From NCBI GenBank assembly GCA_964019055.1, contig CAXHSA010000070.1, positions 1 through 64,000 of the forward strand: a stretch of 64,000 nucleotides of DNA. The letters run 5' to 3'. The notes beneath the pieces were generated by a model that worked only from the letters and a program-made list of their open reading frames with translations, searched no databases and was not told the DNA's origin. This document shows positions 26,001 to 38,300 of the stretch, piece by piece. The position numbers and the translations under genes were made by a program. The DNA is from Anthopleura xanthogrammica (lineage: Eukaryota; Cnidaria; Anthozoa; Actiniaria; Actiniidae). Each line of letters opens with the position of its first letter. The first letter of the stretch is position 1.

Positions 26001-29000
26001 AGCAAACAGGTCCTACCGTCAGCGAAAAACCTAGTTTTGAGAGCCAAAATGGCCATTTTTCAGTTTTTTGGGCTAAAAAGGTTTTTTTTCTAGCAAAACA
26101 GTGTTTTTGACACCCAAAATGTGCTTTTCTCGCCCAAAAGGTGCGTTTAGCAGTGAAAAAGTGGTGTTTTGGGCCAAAGAAAATTCTCAGCAAAATTCCA
26201 ATTTTGTCAGCAAAAAAATAGTTTTTTGGACCAAAAAGCACCTTTTCTCAGCCAAAACCCCATTTTTTTTCGCCAAAACGTCGTGTTTTTATCTTGTGAG
26301 GTCTTTTCAGGAGCAAAAAGTGGTGGTTTCAGCAAACAGGTCCTACCGTCAGCGAAAAACCTAGTTTTGAGAGCCAAAATGGCCATTTTTCAGTTTTTTG
26401 GGCTAAAAAGGTTTTTTTTCTAGCAAAACAGTGTTTTTGACACCCAAAATGTGCTTTTCTCGCCCAAAAGGTGCGTTTAGCAGTGAAAAAGTGGTGTTTT
26501 GGGCCAAAGAAAATTCTCAGCAAAATTCCAATTTTGTCAGCAAAAAACAGTTTTTTTGACCAAAAAGCACCTTTTCTCAGCCAAAACCCCATTTTTTTTC
26601 GCCAAAACGTCGTGTTTTTATCTTGTGAGGTCTTTTCAGGAGCAAAAAGTGGTGGTTTCAGCAAACAGGTCCTACCGTCAGCGAAAAACCTAGTTTTGAG
26701 AGCCAAAATGGCCATTTTTCAGTTTTTTGGGCTAAAAAGGTTTTTTTTCTAGCAAAACAGTGTTTTTGACACCCAAAATGTGCTTTTCTCGCCCAAAAGG
26801 TGCGTTTAGCAGTGAAAAAGTGGTGTTTTGGGCCAAAGAAAATTCTCAGCAAAATTCCAATTTTGTCAGCAAAAAACAGTTTTTTTGACCAAAAAGCACC
26901 TTTTCTCAGCCAAAACCCCATTTTTTTTCGCCAAAACGTCGTGTTTTTATCTTGTGAGGTCTTTTCAGGAGCAAAAAGTGGTGGTTTCAGCAAACAGGTC
27001 CTACCGTCAGCGAAAAACCTAGTTTTGAGAGCCAAAATGGCCATTTTTCAGTTTTTTGGGCTAAAAAGGTTTTTTTTCTAGCAAAACAGTGTTTTTGACA
27101 CCCAAAATGTGCTTTTCTCGCCCAAAAGGTGCGTTAAGCAGTGAAAAAGTGGTGTTTTGGGCCAAAGAAAATTCTCAGCAAAATTCCAATTTTGTCAGCA
27201 AAAAACAGTTTTTTTGACCAAAAAGCACCTTTTCTCAGCCAAAACCCCATTTTTTTTCGCCAAAACGTCGTGTTTTTATCTTGTGAGGTCTTTTCAGGAG
27301 CAAAAAGTGGTGGTTTCAGCAAACAGGTCCTACCGTCAGCGAAAAACCTAGTTTTGAGAGCCAAAATGGCCATTTTTCAGTTTTTTGGGCTAAAAAGGTT
27401 TTTTTTCTAGCAAAACAGTGTTTTTGACACCCAAAATGTGCTTTTCTCGCCCAAAAGGTGCGTTTAGCAGTGAAAAAGTGGTGTTTTGGGCCAAAGAAAA
27501 TTCTCAGCAAAATTCCAATTTTGTCAGCAAAAAACAGTTTTTTGGACCAAAAAGCACCTTTTCTCAGCCAAAACCCCATTTTTTTTCGCCAAAACGTCGT
27601 GTTTTTATCTTGTGAGGTCTTTTCAGGAGCAAAAAGTGGTGGTTTCAGCAAACAGGTCCTACCGTCAGCGAAAAACCTAGTTTTGAGAGCCAAAATGGCC
27701 ATTTTTCAGTTTTTTGGGCTAAAAAGGTTTTTTTTCTAGCAAAACAGTGTTTTTGACACCCAAAATGTGCTTTTCTCGCCCAAAAGGTGCGTTTAGCAGT
27801 GAAAAAGTGGTGTTTTGGGCCAAAGAAAATTCTCAGCAAAATTCCAATTTTGTCAGCAAAAAACAGTTTTTTTGACCAAAAAGCACCTTTTCTCAGCCAA
27901 AACCCCATTTTTTTTCGCCAAAACGTCGTGTTTTTATCTTGTGAGGTCTTTTCAGGAGCAAAAAGTGGTGGTTTCAGCAAACAGGTCCTACCGTCAGCGA
28001 AAAACCTAGTTTTGAGAGCCAAAATGGCCATTTTTCAGTTTTTTGGGCTAAAAAGGTTTTTTTTCTAGCAAAACAGTGTTTTTGACACCCAAAATGTGCT
28101 TTTCTCGCCCAAAAGGTGCGTTTAGCAGTGAAAAAGTGGTGTTTTGGGCCAAAGAAAATTCTCAGCAAAATTCCAATTTTGTCAGCAAAAAACAGTTTTT
28201 TTGACCAAAAAGCACCTTTTCTCAGCCAAAACCCCATTTTTTTTCGCCAAAACGTCGTGTTTTTATCTCGTGAGGTCTTTTCAGGAGCAAAAAGTGGTGG
28301 TTTCAGCAAACAGGTCCTACCGTCAGCGAAAAACCTAGTTTTGAGAGCCAAAATGGCCATTTTTCAGTTTTATGGGCTAAAAAGGTTTTTTTTCTAGCAA
28401 AACAGTGTTTTTGACACCCAAAATGTGCTTTTCTCGCCCAAAAGGTGCGTTTAGCAGTGAAAAAGTGGTGTTTTGGGCCAAAGAAAATTCTCAGCAAAAT
28501 TCCAATTTTGTCAGCAAAAAACAGTTTTTTTGACCAAAAAGCACCTTTTCTCAGCCAAAACCCCATTTTTTTTCGCCAAAACGTCGTGTTTTTATCTTGT
28601 GAGGTCTTTTCAGGAGCAAAAAGTGGTGGTTTCAGCAAACAGGTCCTACCGTCAGCGAAAAACCTAGTTTTGAGAGCCAAAATGGCCATTTTTCAGTTTT
28701 TTGGGCTAAAAAGGTTTTTTTTCTAGCAAAACAGTGTTTTTGACACCCAAAATGTGCTTTTCTCGCCCAAAAGGTGCGTTTAGCAGTGAAAAAGTGGTGT
28801 TTTGGGCCAAAGAAAATTAGCAAAATTCCAATTTTGTCAGCAAAAAACAGTTTTTTTGACCAAAAAGCACCTTTTCTCAGCCAAAACCCCATTTTTTTTC
28901 GCCAAAACGTCGTGTTTTTATCTTGTGAGGTCTTTTCAGGAGCAAAAAGTGGTGGTTTCAGCAAACAGGTCCTACCGTCAGCGAAAAACCTAGTTTTGAG

Positions 29001-29380
29001 AGCCAAAATGGCCATTTTTCAGTTTTTTGGGCTAAAAAGGTTTTTTTTTCTAGCAAAACAGTGTTTTTGACACCCAAAATGTGCTTTTCTCGCCCAAAAG
29101 GTGCGTTTAGCAGTGAAAAAGTGGTGTTTTGGGCCAAAGAAAATTCTCAGCAAAATTCCAATTTTGTCAGCAAAAAACAGTTTTTTGGACCAAAAAGCAC
29201 CTTTTCTCAGCCAAAACCCCATTTTTTTTCGCCAAAACGTCGTGTTTTTATCTTGTGAGGTCTTTTCAGGAGCAAAAAGTGGTGGTTTCAGCAAACAGGT
29301 CCTACCGTCAGCGAAAAACCTAGTTTTGAGAGCCAAAATGGCCATTTTTCAGTTTTTTGGGCTAAAAAGGTTTTTTTTCT

Positions 29381-32300
29381 AGCAAAACAGTGTTTTTGAC
29401 ACCCAAAATGTGCTTTTCTCGCCCAAAAGGTGCGTTTAGCAGTGAAAAAGTGGTGTTTTGGGCCAAAGAAAATTCTCAGCAAAATTCCAATTTTGTCAGC
29501 AAAAAACAGTTTTTTTGACCAAAAAGCACCTTTTCTCAGCCAAAACCCCATTTTTTTTCGCCAAAACGTCGTGTTTTTATCTTGTGAGGGGTCTTTTCAG
29601 GAGCAAAAAGTGGTGGTTTCAGCAAACAGGTCCTACCGTCAGCGAAAAACCTAGTTTTGAGAGCCAAAATGGCCATTTTTCAGTTTTTTGGGCTAAAAAG
29701 GTTTTTTTTCTAGCAAAACAGTGTTTTTGACACCCAAAATGTGCTTTTCTCGCCCAAAAGGTGCGTTTAGCAGTGAAAAAGTGGTGTTTTGGGCCAAAGA
29801 AAATTCTCAGCAAAATTCCAATTTTGTCAGCAAAAAACAGTTTTTTTGACCAAAAAGCACCTTTTCTCAGCCAAAACCCCATTTTTTTTCGCCAAAACGT
29901 CGTGTTTTTATCTTGTGAGGTCTTTTCAGGAGCAAAAAGTGGTGGTTTCAGCAAACAGGTCCTACCGTCAGCGAAAAACCTAGTTTTGAGAGCCAAAATG
30001 GCCATTTTTCAGTTTTTTGGGCTAAAAAGGTTTTTTTTCTAGCAAAACAGTGTTTTTGACACCCAAAATGTGCTTTTCTCGCCCAAAAGGTGCGTTTAGC
30101 AGTGAAAAAGTGGTGTTTTGGGCCAAAGAAAATTCTCAGCAAAATTCCAATTTTGTCAGCAAAAAACAGTTTTTTTGACCAAAAAGCACCTTTTCTCAGC
30201 CAAAACCCCATTTTTTTTCGCCAAAACGTCGTGTTTTTATCTTGTGAGGTCTTTTCAGGAGCAAAAAGTGGTGGTTTCAGCAAACAGGTCCTACCGTCAG
30301 CGAAAAACCTAGTTTTGAGAGCCAAAATGGCCATTTTTCAGTTTTTTGGGCTAAAAAGGTTTTTTTTCTAGCAAAACAGTGTTTTTGACACCCAAAATGT
30401 GCTTTTCTCGCCCAAAAGGTGCGTTTAGCAGTGAAAAAGTGGTGTTTTGGGCCAAAGAAAATTCTCAGCAAAATTCCAATTTTGTCAGCAAAAAACAGTT
30501 TTTTTGACCAAAAAGCACCTTTTCTCAGCCAAAACCCCATTTTTTTTCGCCAAAACGTCGTGTTTTTATCTTGTGAGGTCTTTTCAGGAGCAAAAAGTGG
30601 TGGTTTCAGCAAACAGGTCCTACCGTCAGCGAAAAACCTAGTTTTGAGAGCCAAAATGGCCATTTTTCAGTTTTTTGGGCTAAAAAGGTTTTTTTTCTAG
30701 CAAAACAGTGTTTTTGACACCCAAAATGTGCTTTTCTCGCCCAAAAGGTGCGTTTAGCAGTGAAAAAGTGGTGTTTTGGGCCAAAGAAAATTCTCAGCAA
30801 AATTCCAATTTTGTCAGCAAAAAACAGTTTTTTTGACCAAAAAGCACCTTTTCTCAGCCAAAACCCCATTTTTTTTCGCCAAAACGTCGTGTTTTTATCT
30901 TGTGAGGTCTTTTCAGGAGCAAAAAGTGGTGGTTTCAGCAAACAGGTCCTACCGTCAGCGAAAAACCTAGTTTTGAGAGCCAAAATGGCCATTTTTCAGT
31001 TTTTTGGGCTAAAAAGGTTTTTTTTCTAGCAAAACAGTGTTTTTGACACCCAAAATGTGCTTTTCTCGCCCAAAAGGTGCGTTTAGCAGTGAAAAAGTGG
31101 TGTTTTGGGCCAAAGAAAATTCTCAGCAAAATTCCAATTTTGTCAGCAAAAAACAGTTTTTTTGACCAAAAAGCACCTTTTCTCAGCCAAAACCCCATTT
31201 TTTTTCGCCAAAACGTCGTGTTTTTATCTTGTGAGGTCTTTTCAGGAGCAAAAAGTGGTGGTTTCAGCAAACAGGTCCTACCGTCAGCGAAAAACCTAGT
31301 TTTGAGAGCCAAAATGGCCATTTTTCAGTTTTTTGGGCTAAAAAGGTTTTTTTTCTAGCAAAACAGTGTTTTTGACACCCAAAATGTGCTTTTCTCGCCC
31401 AAAAGGTGCGTTTAGCAGTGAAAAAGTGGTGTTTTGGGCCAAAGAAAATTCTCAGCAAAATTCCAATTTTGTCAGCAAAAAACAGTTTTTTTGACCAAAA
31501 AGCACCTTTTCTCAGCCAAAACCCCATTTTTTTTCGCCAAAACGTCGTGTTTTTATCTTGTGAGGTCTTTTCAGGAGCAAAAAGTGGTGGTTTCAGCAAA
31601 CAGGTCCTACCGTCAGCGAAAAACCTAGTTTTGAGAGCCAAAATGGCCATTTTTCAGTTTTTTGGGCTAAAAAGGTTTTTTTTCTAACAAAACAGTGTTT
31701 TTGACACCCAAAATGTGCTTTTCTCGCCCAAAAGGTGCGTTTAGCAGTGAAAAAGTGGTGTTTTGGGCCAAAGAAAATTCTCAGCAAAATTCCAATTTTG
31801 TCAGCAAAAAACAGTTTTTTTGACCAAAAAGCACCTTTTCTCAGCCAAAACCCCATTTTTTTTCGCCAAAACGTCGTGTTTTTATCTTGTGAGGTCTTTT
31901 CAGGAGCAAAAAGTGGTGGTTTCAGCAAACAGGTCCTACCGTCAGCGAAAAACCTAGTTTTGAGAGCCAAAATGGCCATTTTTCAGTTTTTTGGGCTAAA
32001 AAGGTTTTTTTTCTAGCAAAACAGTGTTTTTGACACCCAAAATGTGCTTTTCTCGCCCAAAAGGTGCGTTTAGCAGTGAAAAAGTGGTGTTTTGGGCCAA
32101 AGAAAATTCTCAGCAAAATTCCAATTTTGTCAGCAAAAAACAGTTTTTTTGACCAAAAAGCACCTTTTCTCAGCCAAAACCCCATTTTTTTTCGCCAAAA
32201 CGTCGTGTTTTTATCTTGTGAGGTCTTTTCAGGAGCAAAAAGTGGTGGTTTCAGCAAACAGGTCCTACCGTCAGCGAAAAACCTAGTTTTGAGAGCCAAA

Positions 32301-35300
32301 ATGGCCATTTTTCAGTTTTTTGGGCTAAAAAGGTTTTTTTTCTAGCAAAACAGTGTTTTTGACACCCAAAATGTGCTTTTCTCGCCCAAAAGGTGCGTTT
32401 AGCAGTGAAAAAGTGGTGTTTTGGGCCAAAGAAAATTCTCAGCAAAATTCCAATTTTATCAGCAAAAAACAGTTTTTTTGACCAAAAAGCACCTTTTCTC
32501 AGCCAAAACCCCATTTTTTTTCGCCAAAACGTCGTGTTTTTATCTTGTGAGGTCTTTTCAGGAGCAAAAAGTGGTGGTTTCAGCAAACAGGTCCTACCGT
32601 CAGCGAAAAACCTAGTTTTGAGAGCCAAAATGGCCATTTTTCAGTTTTTTGGGCTAAAAAGGTTTTTTTTCTAGCAAAACAGTGTTTTTGACACCCAAAA
32701 TGTGCTTTTCTCGCCCAAAAGGTGCGTTTAGCAGTGAAAAAGTGGTGTTTTGGGCCAAAGAAAATTCTCAGCAAAATTCCAATTTTGTCAGCAAAAAACA
32801 GTTTTTTTGACCAAAAAGCACCTTTTCTCAGCCAAAACCCCATTTTTTTTCGCCAAAACGTCGTGTTTTTATCTTGTGAGGTCTTTTCAGGAGCAAAAAG
32901 TGGTGGTTTCAGCAAACAGGTCCTACCGTCAGCGAAAAACCTAGTTTTGAGAGCCAAAATGGCCATTTTTCAGTTTTTTGGGCTAAAAAGGTTTTTTTTC
33001 TAGCAAAACAGTGTTTTTGACACCCAAAATGTGCTTTTCTCGCCCAAAAGGTGCGTTTAGCAGTGAAAAAGTGGTGTTTTGGGCCAAAGAAAATTCTCAG
33101 CAAAATTCCAATTTTGTCAGCAAAAAACAGTTTTTTTGACCAAAAAGCACCTTTTCTCAGCCAAAACCCCATTTTTTTTCGCCAAAACGTCGTGTTTTTA
33201 TCTTGTGAGGTCTTTTCAGGAGCAAAAAGTGGTGGTTTCAGCAAACAGGTCCTACCGTCAGCGAAAAACCTAGTTTTGAGAGCCAAAATGGCCATTTTTC
33301 AGTTTTTTGGGCTAAAAAGGTTTTTTTTCTAGCAAAACAGTGTTTTTGACACCCAAAATGTGCTTTTCTCGCCCAAAAGGTGCGTTTAGCAGTGAAAAAG
33401 TGGTGTTTTGGGCCAAAGAAAATTCTCAGCAAAATTCCAATTTTGTCAGCAAAAAACAGTTTTTTTGACCAAAAAGCACCTTTTCTCAGCCAAAACCCCA
33501 TTTTTTTTCGCCAAAACGTCGTGTTTTTATCTTGTGAGGTCTTTTCAGGAGCAAAAAGTGGTGGTTTCAGCAAACAGGTCCTACCGTCAGCGAAAAACCT
33601 AGTTTTGAGAGCCAAAATGGCCATTTTTCAGTTTTTTGGGCTAAAAAGGTTTTTTTTCTAGCAAAACAGTGTTTTTGACACCCAAAATGTGCTTTTCTCG
33701 CCCAAAAGGTGCGTTTAGCAGTGAAAAAGTGGTGTTTTGGGCCAAAGAAAATTCTCAGCAAAATTCCAATTTTGTCAGCAAAAAACAGTTTTTTTGACCA
33801 AAAAGCACCTTTTCTCAGCCAAAACCCCATTTTTTTTCGCCAAAACGTCGTGTTTTTATCTTGTGAGGTCTTTTCAGGAGCAAAAAGTGGTGGTTTCAGC
33901 AAACAGGTCCTACCGTCAGCGAAAAACCTAGTTTTGAGAGCCAAAATGGCCATTTTTCAGTTTTTTGGGCTAAAAAGGTTTTTTTTCTAGCAAAACAGTG
34001 TTTTTGACACCCAAAATGTGCTTTTCTCGCCCAAAAGGTGCGTTTAGCAGTGAAAAAGTGGTGTTTTGGGCCAAAGAAAATTCTCAGCAAAATTCCAATT
34101 TTGTCAGCAAAAAACAGTTTTTTTGACCAAAAAGCACCTTTTCTCAGCCAAAACCCCATTTTTTTTCGCCAAAACGTCGTGTTTTTATCTTGTGAGGTCT
34201 TTTCAGGAGCAAAAAGTGGTGGTTTCAGCAAACAGGTCCTACCGTCAGCGAAAAACCTAGTTTTGAGAGCCAAAATGGCCATTTTTCAGTTTTTTGGGCT
34301 AAAAAGGTTTTTTTTCTAGCAAAACAGTGTTTTTGACACCCAAAATGTGCTTTTCTCGCCCAAAAGGTGCGTTTAGCAGTGAAAAAGTGGTGTTTTGGGC
34401 CAAAGAAAATTCTCAGCAAAATTCCAATTTTGTCAGCAAAAAACAGTTTTTTTGACCAAAAAGCACCTTTTCTCAGCCAAAACCCCATTTTTTTTCGCCA
34501 AAACGTCGTGTTTTTATCTTGTGAGGTCTTTTCAGGAGCAAAAAGTGGTGGTTTCAGCAAACAGGTCCTACCGTCAGCGAAAAACCTAGTTTTGAGAGCC
34601 AAAATGGCCATTTTTCAGTTTTTTGGGCTAAAAAGGTTTTTTTTCTAGCAAAACAGTGTTTTTGACACCCAAAATGTGCTTTTCTCGCCCAAAAGGTGCG
34701 TTTAGCAGTGAAAAAGTGGTGTTTTGGGCCAAAGAAAATTCTCAGCAAAATTCCAATTTTGTCAGCAAAAAACAGTTTTTTTGACCAAAAAGCACCTTTT
34801 CTCAGCCAAAACCCCATTTTTTTTCGCCAAAACGTCGTGTTTTTATCTTGTGAGGTCTTTTCAGGAGCAAAAAGTGGTGGTTTCAGCAAACAGGTCCTAC
34901 CGTCAGCGAAAAACCTAGTTTTGAGAGCCAAAATGGCCATTTTTCAGTTTTTTGGGCTAAAAAGGTTTTTTTTCTAGCAAAACAGTGTTTTTGACACCCA
35001 AAATGTGCTTTTCTCGCCCAAAAGGTGCGTTTAGCAGTGAAAAAGTGGTGTTTTGGGCCAAAGAAAATTCTCAGCAAAATTCCAATTTTGTCAGCAAAAA
35101 ACAGTTTTTTTGACCAAAAAGCACCTTTTCTCAGCCAAAACCCCATTTTTTTTCGCCAAAACGTCGTGTTTTTATCTTGTGAGGTCTTTTCAGGAGCAAA
35201 AAGTGGTGGTTTCAGCAAACAGGTCCTACCGTCAGCGAAAAACCTAGTTTTGAGAGCCAAAATGGCCATTTTTCAGTTTTTTGGGCTAAAAAGGTTTTTT

Positions 35301-38300
35301 TTCTAGCAAAACAGTGTTTTTGACACCCAAAATGTGCTTTTCTCGCCCAAAAGGTGCGTTTAGCAGTGAAAAAGTGGTGTTTTGGGCCAAAGAAAATTCT
35401 CAGCAAAATTCCAATTTTGTCAGCAAAAAACAGTTTTTTTGACCAAAAAGCACCTTTTCTCAGCCAAAACCCCATTTATTTTCGCCAAAACGTCGTGTTT
35501 TTATCTTGTGAGGTCTTTTCAGGAGCAAAAAGTGGTGGTTTCAGCAAACAGGTCCTACCGTCAGCGAAAAACCTAGTTTTGAGAGCCAAAATGGCCATTT
35601 TTCAGTTTTTTGGGCTAAAAAGGTTTTTTTTCTAGCAAAACAGTGTTTTTGACACCCAAAATGTGCTTTTCTCGCCCAAAAGGTGCGTTTAGCAGTGAAA
35701 AAGTGGTGTTTTGGGCCAAAGAAAATTCTCAGCAAAATTCCAATTTTGTCAGCAAAAAACAGTTTTTTTGACCAAAAAGCACCTTTTCTCAGCCAAAACC
35801 CCATTTTTTTTCGCCAAAACGTCGTGTTTTTATCTTGTGAGGTCTTTTCAGGAGCAAAAAGTGGTGGTTTCAGCAAACAGGTCCTACCGTCAGCGAAAAA
35901 CCTAGTTTTGAGAGCCAAAATGGCCATTTTTCAGTTTTTTGGGCTAAAAAGGTTTTTTTTCTAGCAAAACAGTGTTTTTGACACCCAAAATGTGCTTTTC
36001 TCGCCCAAAAGGTGCGTTTAGCAGTGAAAAAGTGGTGTTTTGGGCCAAAGAAAATTCTCAGCAAAATTCCAATTTTGTCAGCAAAAAACAGTTTTTTTTT
36101 GACCAAAAAGCACCTTTTCTCAGCCAAAACCCCATTTTTTTTCGCCAAAACGTCGTGTTTTTATCTTGTGAGGTCTTTTCAGGAGCAAAAAGTGGTGGTT
36201 TCAGCAAACAGGTCCTAACGTCAGCGAAAACCTAGTTTTGAGAGCCAAAATGGCCATTTTTCAGTTTTTTGGGCTAAAAAGGTTTTTTTTCTAGCAAAAC
36301 AGTGTTTTTGACACCCAAAATGTGCTTTTCTCGCCCAAAAGGTGCGTTTAGCAGTGAAAAAGTGGTGTTTTGGGCCAAAGAAAATTCTCAGCAAAATTCC
36401 AATTTTGTCAGCAAAAAACAGTTTTTTTGACCAAAAAGCACCTTTTCTCAGCCAAAACCCCATTTTTTTTCGCCAAAACGTCGTGTTTTTATCTTGTGAG
36501 GTCTTTTCAGGAGCAAAAAGTGGTGGTTTCAGCAAACAGGTCCTACCGTCAGCGAAAAACCTAGTTTTGAGAGCCAAAATGGCCATTTTTCAGTTTTTTG
36601 GGCTAAAAAGGTTTTTTTTCTAGCAAAACAGTGTTTTTGACACCCAAAATGTGCTTTTCTCGCCAAAAGGTGCGTTTAGCAGTGAAAAAGTGGTGTTTTG
36701 GGCCAAAGAAAATTCTCAGCAAAATTCCAATTTTGTCAGCAAAAAACAGTTTTTTTGACCAAAAAGCACCTTTTCTCAGCCAAAACCCCATTTTTTTTCG
36801 CCAAAACGTCGTGTTTTTATCTTGTGAGGTCTTTTCAGGAGCAAAAAGTGGTGGTTTCAGCAAACAGGTCCTACCGTCAGCGAAAAACCTAGTTTTGAGA
36901 GCCAAAATGGCCATTTTTCAGTTTTTTGGGCTAAAAAGGTTTTTTTTCTAGCAAAACAGTGTTTTTGACACCCAAAATGTGCTTTTCTCGCCCAAAAGGT
37001 GCGTTTAGCAGTGAAAAAGTGGTGTTTTGGGCCAAAGAAAATTCTCAGCAAAATTCCAATTTTGTCAGCAAAAACAGTTTTTTTGACCAAAAAGCACCTT
37101 TTCTCAGCCAAAACCCCATTTTTTTTTCGCCAAAACGTCGTGTTTTTATCTTGTGAGGTCTTTTCAGGAGCAAAAAGTGGTGGTTTCAGCAAACAGGTCC
37201 TACCGTCAGCGAAAAACCTAGTTTTGAGAGCCAAAATGGCCATTTTTCAGTTTTTTGGGCTAAAAAGGTTTTTTTTCTAGCAAAACAGTGTTTTTGACAC
37301 CCAAAATGTGCTTTTCTCGCCCAAAAGGTGCGTTTAGCAGTGAAAAAGTGGTGTTTTGGGCCAAAGAAAATTCTCAGCAAAATTCCAATTTTGTCAGCAA
37401 AAAACAGTTTTTTTGACCAAAAAGCACCTTTTCTCAGCCAAAACCCCATTTTTTTTCGCCAAAACGTCGTGTTTTTATCTTGTGAGGTCTTTTCAGGAGC
37501 AAAAAGTGGTGGTTTCAGCAAACAGGTCCTACCGTCAGCGAAAAACCTAGTTTTGAGAGCCAAAATGGCCATTTTTCAGTTTTTTGGGCTAAAAAGGTTT
37601 TTTTTCTAGCAAAACAGTGTTTTTGACACCCAAAATGTGCTTTTCTCGCCCAAAAGGTGCGTTTAGCAGTGAAAAAGTGGTGTTTTGGGCCAAAGAAAAT
37701 TCTCAGCAAAATTCCAATTTTGTCAGCAAAAAACAGTTTTTTTGACCAAAAAGCACCTTTTCTCAGCCAAAACCCCATTTTTTTTCGCCAAAACGTCGTG
37801 TTTTTATCTTGTGAGGTCTTTTCAGGAGCAAAAAGTGGTGGTTTCAGCAAACAGGTCCTACCGTCAGCGAAAAACCTAGTTTTGAGAGCCAAAATGGCCA
37901 TTTTTCAGTTTTTTGGGCTAAAAAGGTTTTTTTTCTAGCAAAACAGTGTTTTTGACACCCAAAATGTGCTTTTCTCGCCCAAAAGGTGCGTTTAGCAGTG
38001 AAAAAGTGGTGTTTTGGGCCAAAGAAAATTCTCAGCAAAATTCCAATTTTGTCAGCAAAAAACAGTTTTTTTGACCAAAAAGCACCTTTTCTCAGCCAAA
38101 ACCCCATTTTTTTTCGCCAAAACGTCGTGTTTTTATCTTGTGAGGTCTTTTCAGGAGCAAAAAGTGGTGGTTTCAGCAAACAGGTCCTACCGTCAGCGAA
38201 AAACCTAGTTTTGAGAGCCAAAATGGCCATTTTTCAGTTTTTTGGGCTAAAAAGGTTTTTTTTCTAGCAAAACAGTGTTTTTGACACCCAAAATGTGCTT

